A stretch of DNA of 64,000 nt from positions 372,001 to 436,000 of the forward strand of contig NZ_CP076538.1 of assembly GCF_018885265.1 (NCBI RefSeq), in the 5' to 3' direction. The notes under the pieces are model-generated. The model made no database searches. It was not told the DNA's origin and was given only the letters and a program-made list of their open reading frames with translations. How positions within the stretch are numbered: position 1 is the stretch's first letter; every line of letters starts with the position of its first letter. Origin of the DNA: Amycolatopsis aidingensis. GTDB taxonomy: Bacteria; Actinomycetota; Actinomycetes; Mycobacteriales; Pseudonocardiaceae. The position numbers and the translations under genes are program-made. Shown here in pieces: positions 9,443 through 16,874 of the stretch.

Positions 9443-10426
9443 ATGAGAGCGAGCCGAATGCGAAGCGCGGGGGTCCTCGCGATTCTCGCCTGCCTGCTGT
9501 TCGTGGGTAATCCGGTGGCCGCACAGGCCGCCGATCATCCGAGTTCGGACCTGGAACTCACCAGGGACGACATCCTGGAACGTGGCAAGAGCTGGATCGA
9601 CGAACGAGTTCCCTACAGCCAGAGCAGCTGGCACACCAACCGGTTCGGCACCTACCGGCAGGACTGCTCCGGCTACGTGTCGATGGCCTGGGGCCTGCAC
9701 CAGGTCCGCTGGACCGGCAACATCATGGAGGTCGCCCACCGGATCGACAAGCAGGACCTGCTGCCAGGCGACGCGTTGTGGCTGCACGGCAGCAGCACCC
9801 AGCACATGGCGCTCTTCGTGCGCTGGGCCGACTCCGCCAGGACCAGGGCGGTGGTCTGGGAGGAGTACCGCACCGGCACGGTGGCCTCGGAGCGCACCTG
9901 GTCGGCGAGCCGCACCTCCCGGTTCAACGCCATCCGCTACGACAACGTGCTCGAGGGCGACGCCAAGACCTGCGCCACCGTCCAGCTCAGCTACACCGAG
10001 TACCCCGCGCTGGCCGCCGGCGCGAGCGGTGACCTGGTGCGGGCGGCGCAGTGCCTGCTGATCAAGGCCGGCTACAACACCGGGGAGGACGGGCCGAGCG
10101 GCACCTTCGACGCCAGCACCGCCGATGCGGCCCGGCAGTTCCGCGCCTCGGTCGGCCTGCCCGCCGCGGGCGAGGTGGACGCGCACACCTGGACCGCCCT
10201 GCTGTCGGCCGGCTCCACCCCGATGCTGCAGAACGGTTCCTCGGGTAGCGCGGTGCTGCGCGTGCAGCGTGCGCTCAACGCCGCGCAGTCGGCCGGGCTG
10301 GCCGTGGACGGCCAGTACGGACCGAAGACCGTCGCCGCGGTGCGCGACTACCAGTCCGCCAAGGGACTCGGCGTGGACGGGATCGTCGGGCCGAACACCT
10401 GGAAGGCGTTGCAGGCCGGCCGCTGA
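9443..10426 (+). CDS. secreted NlpC/P60-like hydrolase with two peptidoglycan-binding domains
   Basis: The protein is about 327 residues with a signal peptide (VLAILACLLFVGNPVAAQAA). The catalytic half (about 35-175) contains DCSGYVSMAW, the NlpC/P60-type cysteine motif, and a later STQHMALFVRW carrying the probable histidine. Two PG_binding_1 modules follow: YPALAAGASGDLVRAAQCLL... and the ADGxxGPxT repeat VDGQYGPKT / VDGIVGPNTW. It probably cleaves or remodels cell-wall peptides outside the cell. The ATG at 9443 or 9458 could be used. It lies 33 bp before the chitosanase-like gene, with which it shares its C-terminal modules. Confidence 0.75.
   Translation: MRASRMRSAGVLAILACLLFVGNPVAAQAADHPSSDLELTRDDILERGKSWIDERVPYSQSSWHTNRFGTYRQDCSGYVSMAWGLHQVRWTGNIMEVAHRIDKQDLLPGDALWLHGSSTQHMALFVRWADSARTRAVVWEEYRTGTVASERTWSASRTSRFNAIRYDNVLEGDAKTCATVQLSYTEYPALAAGASGDLVRAAQCLLIKAGYNTGEDGPSGTFDASTADAARQFRASVGLPAAGEVDAHTWTALLSAGSTPMLQNGSSGSAVLRVQRALNAAQSAGLAVDGQYGPKTVAAVRDYQSAKGLGVDGIVGPNTWKALQAGR
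10346..10402 (+). repeat. 57-bp perfect direct repeat, copy 1
   Basis: This stretch, encoding the end of the last peptidoglycan-binding module (around SAKGLGVDGIVGPNTW), is identical at all 57 positions to 11516-11572 in the next gene, including synonymous sites, while surrounding DNA differs. Confidence 0.95.
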
Positions 10427-10459
10427 GCGGCCTGCCGTATGTCGAGAAAGGAGTGTGTG

Positions 10460-11596
10460 ATGCGCAGGATCCTGGCAGGTCTGGCCACCGGTGTGCTGGT
10501 GGCAGGGGCCGCCGTGGTGGGGGCCGCCCCGGCCGCGAACGCCGCCGACCCACCGAGCGGCGACGAGCTGAGCGCGGTGGTGCAGCAGTGCAACCAGCAG
10601 GTATCCAACGGGCGGCTCGCCGAGCGCAGTGGCCAGGCGCGCACCGTCCCGGTCTGTGCCACCGGAAACGCGGTGCACTGGCGCTCCGGCATGACCATCG
10701 ACTGCGATGGCCAGCGAACGGCGAAATGCAACAGCTCCACCGACCCGACCTACTGGCACCAGACCGCGTGGGCCCAGTCGGACGGCAAGTACCTGAACGC
10801 GGAGAAGCTGCCGTATGTCGTGGTGCCCATCTCCACCTCCACCTGGGACCACTACGACTCCGGGATCACCGGCGGCACCGTGGTCGCCGTGGTGTACGAG
10901 GGCAGGGTGGTCTACGGCGTGGTGGGTGACCGTGGCCCGAAGGACGCGATCGGGGAGGCCTCCTACGCGCTGGCCGACGCGCTCGGCATCAACCCGGACC
11001 CGCGCACCGGCGGGGTTTCCGGCAAGGTCGTGGACTACATCGCCTTCCCGGGGGTGGAGGCGAGCCCGATCGAGGACCACGCCGACGCGGTGCGCAAGGG
11101 GCGGCAGGCCGCAGCCGACCTGGTCGCGGGCCGGGAGGGCTGCGTGCGCACCGAGCTGGACTTCACCAGCTACCCGGCGCTGGAGGCCGGGGCGAGCGGG
11201 GACAGGGTGACGGCGGCACAGTGCCTGCTGCGCGCGGCCGGGTACGACATCGGCGATGGCGACCCGAGCGGCACCCTGGACGAGCCGACCATGGCCGCGG
11301 TGCGCAGCTTCCAGTCCGCGGTTGGCCTTCCCGCCGAGGGCACGGTGGACGCGCACACCTGGACCGCGTTGCTCTCCGCAGGTTCCACCCCGCTGCTGCG
11401 GGAAGGCGCCAAGGGCGAGGCGGTGTACCGGGTGCAGCGCGCGGTGAACGCGGCGATCGGGGCACGCCTCGCGGTGGATGGCATCTTCGGGCCGAACACC
11501 GAAGCCGGGGTGCGGGACTACCAGTCCGCCAAGGGACTCGGCGTGGACGGGATCGTCGGGCCGAACACCTGGGGGGCGCTGCAGTCAGGCAAGTAA
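10460..11596 (+). CDS. GH75-type chitosanase with two peptidoglycan-binding domains, secreted
   Basis: The 378-residue protein has a signal peptide (LAGLATGVLVAGAAVVGAAPAANA). The catalytic domain (about 35-215) contains the GH75 hallmarks MTIDCDGQ, with the putative catalytic Asp, and VVGDRGPKDAIGEASYALA, with the Glu, as in fungal-type chitosanases. Two PG_binding_1 modules follow. The ATG at 10460 has an AAAGGAG site. It probably degrades chitosan, a fungal wall polymer, while anchored to a wall or glycan. It likely forms one unit with the upstream NlpC/P60-like gene and ends at the terminator at 11627. Confidence 0.82.
   Translation: MRRILAGLATGVLVAGAAVVGAAPAANAADPPSGDELSAVVQQCNQQVSNGRLAERSGQARTVPVCATGNAVHWRSGMTIDCDGQRTAKCNSSTDPTYWHQTAWAQSDGKYLNAEKLPYVVVPISTSTWDHYDSGITGGTVVAVVYEGRVVYGVVGDRGPKDAIGEASYALADALGINPDPRTGGVSGKVVDYIAFPGVEASPIEDHADAVRKGRQAAADLVAGREGCVRTELDFTSYPALEAGASGDRVTAAQCLLRAAGYDIGDGDPSGTLDEPTMAAVRSFQSAVGLPAEGTVDAHTWTALLSAGSTPLLREGAKGEAVYRVQRAVNAAIGARLAVDGIFGPNTEAGVRDYQSAKGLGVDGIVGPNTWGALQSGK
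11516..11572 (+). repeat. 57-bp perfect direct repeat, copy 2
   Basis: Second copy of the identical 57-bp segment, in the chitosanase-like gene. See 10346-10402. Confidence 0.95.
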
Positions 11597-11626
11597 CCGG
11601 ATCCCGGTAAGCAGACCATTGTGTGC

Positions 11627-11677
11627 GCGGGAATCGGGCAGGGAACTCCCCCTCGCTGCCCGATTCCCGCATTTTTT
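11627..11677 (+). terminator. intrinsic terminator after the chitosanase gene
   Basis: Perfect 15-bp arms GCGGGAATCGGGCAG and CTGCCCGATTCCCGC flank a 14-nt loop and are followed by A then six T. It lies between convergent genes and may also act on the ohr transcript. Confidence 0.9.
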
Positions 11678-11687
11678 GGTCCTTAGT

Positions 11688-12119
11688 TCAGGCCAGCGCG
11701 GCGTCCAGGGTGATCGTGGTGCCGGACAGTGCCTTGCTGACCGGGCAGCCGTCCTTGGCGATCCGGGCCAGCTCGGCGAACCGGTCGGCGTCGATGCCGT
11801 CGATCTCGGCCCGCAGGGTCAGCGCGATACCGCTGATCTTGAAGCCCTCGCCGTCCGGGCCGAGGGTGACCTCCGCGCTCACGTCGATCGAGCGGGCGGT
11901 GAGGTTCTCCTTGCCGAGTACCCCGGACAGGTTCATCGCGAAGCAGGACGAATGCGCGGCGGCGATCAGTTCCTCGGGGCTGGTCTGCCCCTCCGGATCG
12001 CCCGCGCGGGTCGGGAAGGACACCGGGAACTGGCCCGCGTTGGACGAGTCCAGGGTGACCTGCCCCGTGCCGGACTGTAGTCCGCCTTCCCAGTGAGTGG
12101 TGGCATCGCGGCTGGGCAT
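11688..12119 (-). CDS. OsmC/Ohr-family organic hydroperoxide reductase
   Basis: The 143-residue protein carries the two reactive cysteines of the OsmC/Ohr fold in AAAHSSCFAMNLSG and DGCPVSKAL. It reduces organic hydroperoxides using cytosolic thiols. The length matches the family, and the start MPSRDATTHWEGGLQ is typical of the OsmC branch. It lies 36 bp downstream of an OhrR-like regulator on the same strand, forming an ohrR-ohr unit. Induction by organic peroxides through OhrR is expected from the context. Confidence 0.92.
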   Translation of the reverse strand: MPSRDATTHWEGGLQSGTGQVTLDSSNAGQFPVSFPTRAGDPEGQTSPEELIAAAHSSCFAMNLSGVLGKENLTARSIDVSAEVTLGPDGEGFKISGIALTLRAEIDGIDADRFAELARIAKDGCPVSKALSGTTITLDAALA

Positions 12120-12155
12120 GGCATATCTCCTTCTGGGTAGGAATTCCGGGCGCGG

Positions 12156-12608
12156 TCAGCACCCGGAGCTGGTGGCGCGGACCGTGGCGGCGAGGTCCCG
12201 CAGCCTGCGAATGAGGTCGCGGCGGTTCTCCTCGTCCAGGCCCATCGCGCAGCCGATCTCCCGCGGGATGCGCTCGGCCCGGTTCCGCAGCTCGGCCCCC
12301 GCGGGGGTGAGCCGGACCGTGACGCTGCGCTCGTCCGCCGCCTGCCTGCTGCGGGTCAGCAGGCCCCGCGCCTCGAGCCGTTTCAGCAGCGGGGACACCG
12401 TGCCGTAGTCCAGCTGTAGCTCGGCGCCGACCTCCTTCACCGGCCGGGCATCGCGTTCCCACAGCACCAGCAACACCAGGTACTGGGGGTAGGTCAGGTC
12501 CAGCTCGGCGAGCAACGGCCGGTACAGGTCGGTGACCGCCCGGGACGCCGCGTAGAGCGCGAAACAGGCCTGCTCCTCCAGCAACAGGGCGCGGTCGGTG
12601 TTCGGCAT
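12156..12608 (-). CDS. ohrR: MarR-family peroxide-sensing repressor, OhrR-like
   Basis: The 150-residue winged-helix protein begins LLLEEQACFALYAASRAV; the Cys in the QACFALYAASRA motif is the conserved peroxide-sensing cysteine of OhrR. The DNA-binding part reads VKEVGAELQLDYGTVSPLLKRLEARGLLTRSR with the wing DERSVTVRLT. There is an extra C-terminal Cys (TSSGC) that could form a disulfide. It is upstream of and co-directional with the OsmC/Ohr gene; a dyad operator lies 20 bp before the start. Confidence 0.9.
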   Translation of the reverse strand: MPNTDRALLLEEQACFALYAASRAVTDLYRPLLAELDLTYPQYLVLLVLWERDARPVKEVGAELQLDYGTVSPLLKRLEARGLLTRSRQAADERSVTVRLTPAGAELRNRAERIPREIGCAMGLDEENRRDLIRRLRDLAATVRATSSGC

Positions 12609-12628
12609 GCCATAAACATAGCGCGCGA

Positions 12629-12648
12629 TTACATCGTGCGCAATGTAA
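12629..12648. promoter_or_regulatory. candidate OhrR operator upstream of ohrR
   Basis: The dyad TTACAT-8 nt-ATGTAA lies just upstream of ohrR in an AT-richer patch. OhrR operators are AT-rich dyads of this size; the assignment is inferred from position. Confidence 0.5.
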
Positions 12649-12676
12649 ATGCCTGCCGGATTGCCTGCCGGATTGC

Positions 12677-13369
12677 CTACTGGATGCCGATGAACTCGAT
12701 CATCTGCTCCACCGCGTGCGCGAAGAACTCGCTGCTCGGGTCGACGCTGCCGACCAGCTGCCCGAACAACTCGAAGCTGAGCATGCCGAACAGCTGGGTC
12801 CAGGCGATCAGCACCCTGGTCAGCACCCGGCTGGGCAGTTCAGGGGCGAGCTGGGCCGCCAGCCGGGTGGTCTGGATGTCCAGCGTGGCGGAGAGGGACG
12901 GCCCGGTGAAGGCCGGCCGGATCCCGGTGGTGCCCCAGGCCAGCCGGACCACCCCGACCAGGGCGAGCGGAACCCGGGATGCGGGCGGCACGGTGTCCTG
13001 CGGGGCCTGGTAGCCGGGGACCGGCGAGCCGTAGATCAGCGCGTACTCGTGTGGGCGCGCCCTGGCCCACCTACGTGCGGCATGGCAGCACATCCGCCAC
13101 TGCTCGATGGGCACCACCTCCCGCGCGGCCGCCTCCTCGACGGCCGCGCCGATGGCGTCGTATGCGTCGATGATCAGGGCGGTCAGCAGGTGGTCGCGGC
13201 TGGGGAAGTACCGGTAGAGGGCCGAGGACACCATCCCCAGCTGCCGGGAGACGGCGCGCAGGGACAGTCCGTCCGCGCCGACCTCGGCAAGCTGCCTGCG
13301 AGCCTCGTCCTTGATTTCCCTGGTCAGCTCTGCGCGGGCCCGTTCGCGTGCGGTTCGGCTGGTCGTCAC
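12677..13369 (-). CDS. TetR-family regulator with WHG-type C-terminal domain
   Basis: The protein is about 230 residues. The HTH reads GLSLRAVSRQLGMVSSALYRYFPSRDHLLTALI. The ligand domain contains RRWARARPHEYALIYGSPVPGYQAP, typical of TetR_C_33/WHG-type regulators. GTG 13369 is preferred; a TTG at 13405 would extend it by 12 residues but lies next to the operator. It is divergent from the nitroreductase-family gene at 13498, with two copies of a palindrome between them, so autoregulation and control of that gene are likely. Confidence 0.85.
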   Translation of the reverse strand: MTTSRTARERARAELTREIKDEARRQLAEVGADGLSLRAVSRQLGMVSSALYRYFPSRDHLLTALIIDAYDAIGAAVEEAAAREVVPIEQWRMCCHAARRWARARPHEYALIYGSPVPGYQAPQDTVPPASRVPLALVGVVRLAWGTTGIRPAFTGPSLSATLDIQTTRLAAQLAPELPSRVLTRVLIAWTQLFGMLSFELFGQLVGSVDPSSEFFAHAVEQMIEFIGIQ

Positions 13370-13409
13370 CCTTGGCAGTCTGCCAGTTTCGAGATCACCG
13401 GACAAATTC

Positions 13410-13424
13410 GAGAGCGCTGCTCTT
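13410..13424. promoter_or_regulatory. TetR operator, proximal copy
   Basis: GAGAGCGCTGCTCTT differs from the perfect palindrome at 13463-13477 in one base. It lies upstream of the TetR gene. Confidence 0.6.
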
Positions 13425-13462
13425 GACTGTAGCTGCCGCTCTCGTGTTCACTGCTCTTAGTT

Positions 13463-13477
13463 GAGAGCGCTGCTCTC
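13463..13477. promoter_or_regulatory. TetR operator, perfect palindrome
   Basis: GAGAGCGCTGCTCTC is a perfect 15-bp dyad 20 bp before the nitroreductase-family start. A degenerate related half-site pair (GCTCTC...TGCTCTT) lies between the two operators. Confidence 0.65.
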
Positions 13478-13497
13478 GGGATCGAAGGGAGATCGCC

Positions 13498-13941
13498 ATG
13501 AGCACCACCGCCCGTTACCTGGAGCCCGGCCGGGCCTCCGGGGTGATGAACGCCGCCGTCACCGGCCTGACGAAGCTCGGGATCAGCCTGTGGGGGAGCC
13601 GGATCCTGGCCGTGCGCGGGCGGGTCAGTGGTGAGTGGCGCACCGTCCCGGTGAACCTGCTGAGCCACCAGGGTGAGCGCTACCTGGTGGCGCCACGCGG
13701 GCAGACCCAGTGGGTGCGCAACCTGCGCGTGGCCGGGGGTGGTGAGCTGCGGGTCGGCAGGCGGGTCGAGGCGTTCACCGCGACCGAGGTCGCCGATGCG
13801 GACAAGCCCGCGCTGCTGCGTTCCTACCTGCGCCGCTGGAAGTTCGAGGTGGGCGCCTTCTTCGACGGGGTGGACCAGCATGCCCCCGAGGCCGAGCTAC
13901 GCGAGATCGCCCCCGGCTACCCCGTCTTCCGCCTGCTGTGA
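13498..13941 (+). CDS. nitroreductase/quinone reductase family (DUF385, F420-dependent type)
   Basis: The 147-residue single-domain split-barrel protein contains LWGSRILAVRGRVSGEWRTVPVNLL, then GERYLVAPRGQTQWVRNLRVAGGGELRVGRR. The motif WVRNLR plus the Gly-rich strand is the signature of deazaflavin (F420)-dependent nitroreductases such as Ddn. Its ATG follows GAAGGGAG. It is probably a cytosolic reductase of quinones or nitro compounds. It is controlled by the divergent TetR through the palindromes at 13410 and 13463. Confidence 0.88.
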   Translation: MSTTARYLEPGRASGVMNAAVTGLTKLGISLWGSRILAVRGRVSGEWRTVPVNLLSHQGERYLVAPRGQTQWVRNLRVAGGGELRVGRRVEAFTATEVADADKPALLRSYLRRWKFEVGAFFDGVDQHAPEAELREIAPGYPVFRLL

Positions 13942-13962
13942 GTGGCCCAGGGTGAGGTGGGG

Positions 13963-15180
13963 TTACGGGGTGCGTTCAAAGATGGCGGCGAGGCCCTGAC
14001 CACCGCCGATGCACATGGTTTCCAGGCCGTAGCGGGCCTGGCGCCGGTCGAGTTCGCGCAGCAGGGTGGTCAGGATGCGCACACCGGTTGCCCCGACCGG
14101 ATGGCCGAGTGAGATACCGGAGCCGTTGACGTTCGTCCGGTCCCAGTCCGCCTCGCCGAACTTCCACTCCGCGGTGCAGGCCAGCACCTGCGCGGCGAAG
14201 GCCTCGTTCAGCTCGATCAGGTCCAGCTCGCCGAGGGTGAGCCCGGCGCGGGCCAGTGCCCGCTCGGTGGCGGGCACCGGGCCGATGCCCATGGTGCGCG
14301 GGGGCACCCCGGCCACCGCCCAGCTCACCAGCCGGGCGAGCGGGCGCAGGCCCAGCTCGGCCGCCCGTTCCGGGGTGGTGACCAGGCAGGCCGCGGCGCC
14401 GTCGTTCTGCCCGCTGGCATTGCCCGCGGTCACCGTGGCCTCGGGGTCCTGCTTACCGAGCACCGGGCGCAGCTTCGCCAGCGACTCCATACCGCTGTCC
14501 GCCCTCGGGTGCTCGTCCCGCTCCACGGTGGGTCCCGGCTCCCCGCGCTTGCCCGGCGTCGGCACCGGCACGATCTCCTCGGCGAACCGGCCGTCCTCGA
14601 TCGCCGCCACCGCGCGCTGGTGCGAGCGCACCGCCAGCTCGTCCTGCGCGGTGCGGGAGATCCGGTACTCCCGCCGCAGGTTCTCGGCGGTCTCCAGCAT
14701 TCCGCCCTCGACCGGGTGGTGCACCCCGCCCGCGGTGACCCTGGCCCGCGCCAGCCGGTCCTTCAGCTCGACGCCGGGGCCGCGCACGCCCCAGCGCATG
14801 GCGTCGGAGTAGAACTCGACCTGGCTCATGCTCTCCGCGCCCCCGGCGATCACCACGTCGGCGGCACCGGTCTGCACCCGCATCGCGGCGTCCAGCACGG
14901 CCTGCAGGCCGGAACCGCAGCGGCGGTCCACCTGCAGCCCGGCGACCTGCACCGGCATGCCCGCGTCCAGCGCGGCCACCCTGCCGATGGCGGGCGCCTC
15001 CCCGTTCGGATAACACTGCCCGAACAGCACGTCCTCCACCGTGCCGGGCTTCACCCCGGTGCGCCTGAGCAACTCGCGCAGCACCGTGGTGGCCAGTTCG
15101 GTCGCCGGAACGTCCCGGAAGACCCCGCCGAATCGACCGACCGGCGTCCTGACCGGCTCGCAGACCACAGCTGTACGCAT
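13963..15180 (-). CDS. acetyl-CoA C-acyltransferase (thiolase)
   Basis: The 405-residue protein is the usual thiolase length. The nucleophilic Cys88 is in VDRRCGSGLQAV; further motifs are GGAESMS, NGSGISLGHPVGATG with the catalytic His, and CIGGGQG with the second Cys. GGAGG precedes the ATG by 8 bp. It cleaves 3-ketoacyl-CoA or condenses acetyl-CoA. It lies 52 bp behind a hot-dog/SCP2 fusion and a TetR regulator on the same strand, suggesting a regulated beta-oxidation or sterol-chain module. Confidence 0.95.
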   Translation of the reverse strand: MRTAVVCEPVRTPVGRFGGVFRDVPATELATTVLRELLRRTGVKPGTVEDVLFGQCYPNGEAPAIGRVAALDAGMPVQVAGLQVDRRCGSGLQAVLDAAMRVQTGAADVVIAGGAESMSQVEFYSDAMRWGVRGPGVELKDRLARARVTAGGVHHPVEGGMLETAENLRREYRISRTAQDELAVRSHQRAVAAIEDGRFAEEIVPVPTPGKRGEPGPTVERDEHPRADSGMESLAKLRPVLGKQDPEATVTAGNASGQNDGAAACLVTTPERAAELGLRPLARLVSWAVAGVPPRTMGIGPVPATERALARAGLTLGELDLIELNEAFAAQVLACTAEWKFGEADWDRTNVNGSGISLGHPVGATGVRILTTLLRELDRRQARYGLETMCIGGGQGLAAIFERTP

Positions 15181-15232
15181 GCCGAACCTCCATTCGCAAA
15201 CCGCACGCGGCTCACCGGCCACACTAGCGGGA

Positions 15233-15985
15233 TCAGCGAACGGCGTCCCGATGGGCGAGCTCACGGATGGAGTCCCAGGCGCTCACCACGGCCTTGGTGA
15301 ACCGGACGTACTCGTGCGCGTTGCCGGTCGCGTAGAACTGACTGGTCATGGTGCGCGCGATGAAGTCATTACGCGGCGCGCCCGCCAGCTCGGCCCAGGC
15401 CAGTTCGCTGCCGGTGACGGTGAACGTCGGGCCGGCCGGCGTGGACCTGCCCACCTCCACGATGCGTCCTTTGTAGACCCGGATATGCGCCTCCTCGTCA
15501 CCGCAGCGGAACCCGATGGTGCCGTCCATCGGCCGGGTGGCGGAGACGAAGTCCTCGTTGTGTTCCAGGTTGTCGCACAGCAGCTCGGCCCAGGCGACCG
15601 AACCGAAGTCGGTGCGGATGTGCCGCTCGTCCGGGGTGGCCTGCCTGGTGGGCATGGTGAAACTGCCGGTGCCCTCGCCGAGCATGGTGTCGTCCTGGCC
15701 GGTGAGCACCAGATGCCGGTGCAGCAGGCCCCAGCCGTCGCCGCCCGCCCGGCACCGGGTCACCGTTGCGGTCAGCCGGGCACGGTCACCCCGGCGCACC
15801 GGGGCGTGGAAGTTCCACCGCAGGTCGTTCAGCACGCCATGGTCGGACAACAGCAGCGCCACCGTGCCCAGTGCGGCCACAGTGGACGGTTGGGAGGTGC
15901 TGATCGTGGTGCTACCGATCTCGCCATGCTGACCCACCCGGAAGTCTTCCAGGTAGTGGCTCCAGATCTGCGTGGCCTCGCTCAT
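15233..15985 (-). CDS. probable MaoC-like hot-dog domain fused to an SCP2-like domain
   Basis: This 250-residue protein is not firmly recognised. The first ~130 residues (DFRVGQHGEIGSTTIST ... LRWNFHAPVRRGDRARLTATVTRCR ... LVLTGQDDTMLGEGTGSFTMP) follow a MaoC/R-hydratase hot-dog pattern. The last ~120 (IGFRCGDEEAHIRVYKGRIVEVGR ... FTVTGSELAWAELAGAPRNDFI) resemble an SCP2 lipid-binding fold. Its ATG overlaps the TetR stop by 4 bp and a GGAGG site is present, so it is translationally coupled. A role in hydrating or carrying acyl-CoA/sterol intermediates is inferred from the neighbouring thiolase. Confidence 0.6.
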   Translation of the reverse strand: MSEATQIWSHYLEDFRVGQHGEIGSTTISTSQPSTVAALGTVALLLSDHGVLNDLRWNFHAPVRRGDRARLTATVTRCRAGGDGWGLLHRHLVLTGQDDTMLGEGTGSFTMPTRQATPDERHIRTDFGSVAWAELLCDNLEHNEDFVSATRPMDGTIGFRCGDEEAHIRVYKGRIVEVGRSTPAGPTFTVTGSELAWAELAGAPRNDFIARTMTSQFYATGNAHEYVRFTKAVVSAWDSIRELAHRDAVR

Positions 15986-16575
15986 CTCGCCTCCAGCAAC
16001 GCGAGGGCATACCGGGCGTAACGGCGCTCCAGCTCCGCAGCCGGTGGCGGCCCTTCCCCGGCGCAGCAGGCCGACACCCCGACGCACATGGCCAGGATGG
16101 CGCGGCTGGCCTGGTCCGGGTAGGGGGTGTGGAACACGCCTTCGGCCACTCCCTCGGCCACCAGGTCGGCGAACAGCCGCCGATGCTGGTCCTGGGCCTG
16201 CGTGACCCGCAGGCAGGCTTCCGCTTCCAGGTACCGGTACTCGCTGTGCACGATGCGGCTCTCGGCCTGGCGTTCGAGGTCGAACCGGAGGTAGGCGCCC
16301 ACCGCTGCGCGCAGCCGGTCGGTCACCGAGCCGCCCGCGGCCTCGATCGCCGCGCGGGTGCCGGCAAGCTGGTCGTCGCTCGCCCTGCGCAGCAGGGTGA
16401 CCAGCAGGTCGGACTTGGAATCGACATAGTTGTAGACATTGGCGAGGGTGACCTCGGCGAGGCCCGCGATCTGGCGCATGGTGGCTCCGTGGAAACCGCG
16501 AGTGGCGAAGGCGTCGAGCGCGGCGCGGAGAATGGCCTGCTCGACCACCGAACGCCTGGACGAACGCTCGTTCAC
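15982..16575 (-). CDS. TetR-family regulator of a fatty-acid/sterol-type operon
   Basis: The 197-residue protein has the HTH FATRGFHGATMRQIAGLAEVTLANVYNYVDSKSDLLVTLL, followed by a TetR_C_17/KstR2-like helical domain (RLFADLVAEGVAEGVF). GTG 16575 is chosen because sequence upstream is not TetR-like. It is the first gene of a three-gene unit with the hot-dog/SCP2 and thiolase genes and overlaps the next by 4 bp. A dyad 24 bp upstream is a probable autoregulatory site. An acyl-CoA ligand is likely by context. Confidence 0.85.
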   Translation of the reverse strand: MNERSSRRSVVEQAILRAALDAFATRGFHGATMRQIAGLAEVTLANVYNYVDSKSDLLVTLLRRASDDQLAGTRAAIEAAGGSVTDRLRAAVGAYLRFDLERQAESRIVHSEYRYLEAEACLRVTQAQDQHRRLFADLVAEGVAEGVFHTPYPDQASRAILAMCVGVSACCAGEGPPPAAELERRYARYALALLEAR

Positions 16576-16874
16576 CGGGGCCAACCTAGGCCAGGTCGAT
16601 TGAATTATCAATGAGAGATCGGGCGAGCGAACTGGGCTGGCCGGCCTACCTTCGCTTGCCCCACATGCCGGTGAGACAGTCATGGTGACCTTCAGGGGCC
16701 GTCGGAGACGGGGACCGCGAAGATCGCGGAAGCGGCCCGGTCCGGCCGTATCCGCCTGGGCTCCCGCGCGCTCACACCCGCCCCCTCGCTTCGGTTCCCG
16801 GTACTGTGAGACGCGACACGTCGGAATGTCAACCCTGGGTGGGTAAAAATGCCGTCACTTCCGGCCGGGTGGAT
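16576..16874. other. intergenic region, TetR promoter area
   Basis: About 300 bp without a convincing gene. The right end follows the aldehyde dehydrogenase stop, the left end holds the TetR leader with the dyad at 16599. No hairpin terminator with a T-run is evident. Confidence 0.6.
16599..16612. promoter_or_regulatory. candidate operator for the TetR at 15982
   Basis: ATTGAATTATCAAT has perfect 5-bp arms ATTGA/TCAAT around four bases in an unusually AT-rich patch just before the TetR start. Confidence 0.5.

Noticed and set aside
10439..10459. Longer start of the chitosanase gene
   Set aside because: The ATG at 10460 has an ideal AAAGGAG site and begins the signal peptide directly; the upstream residues would spoil it.
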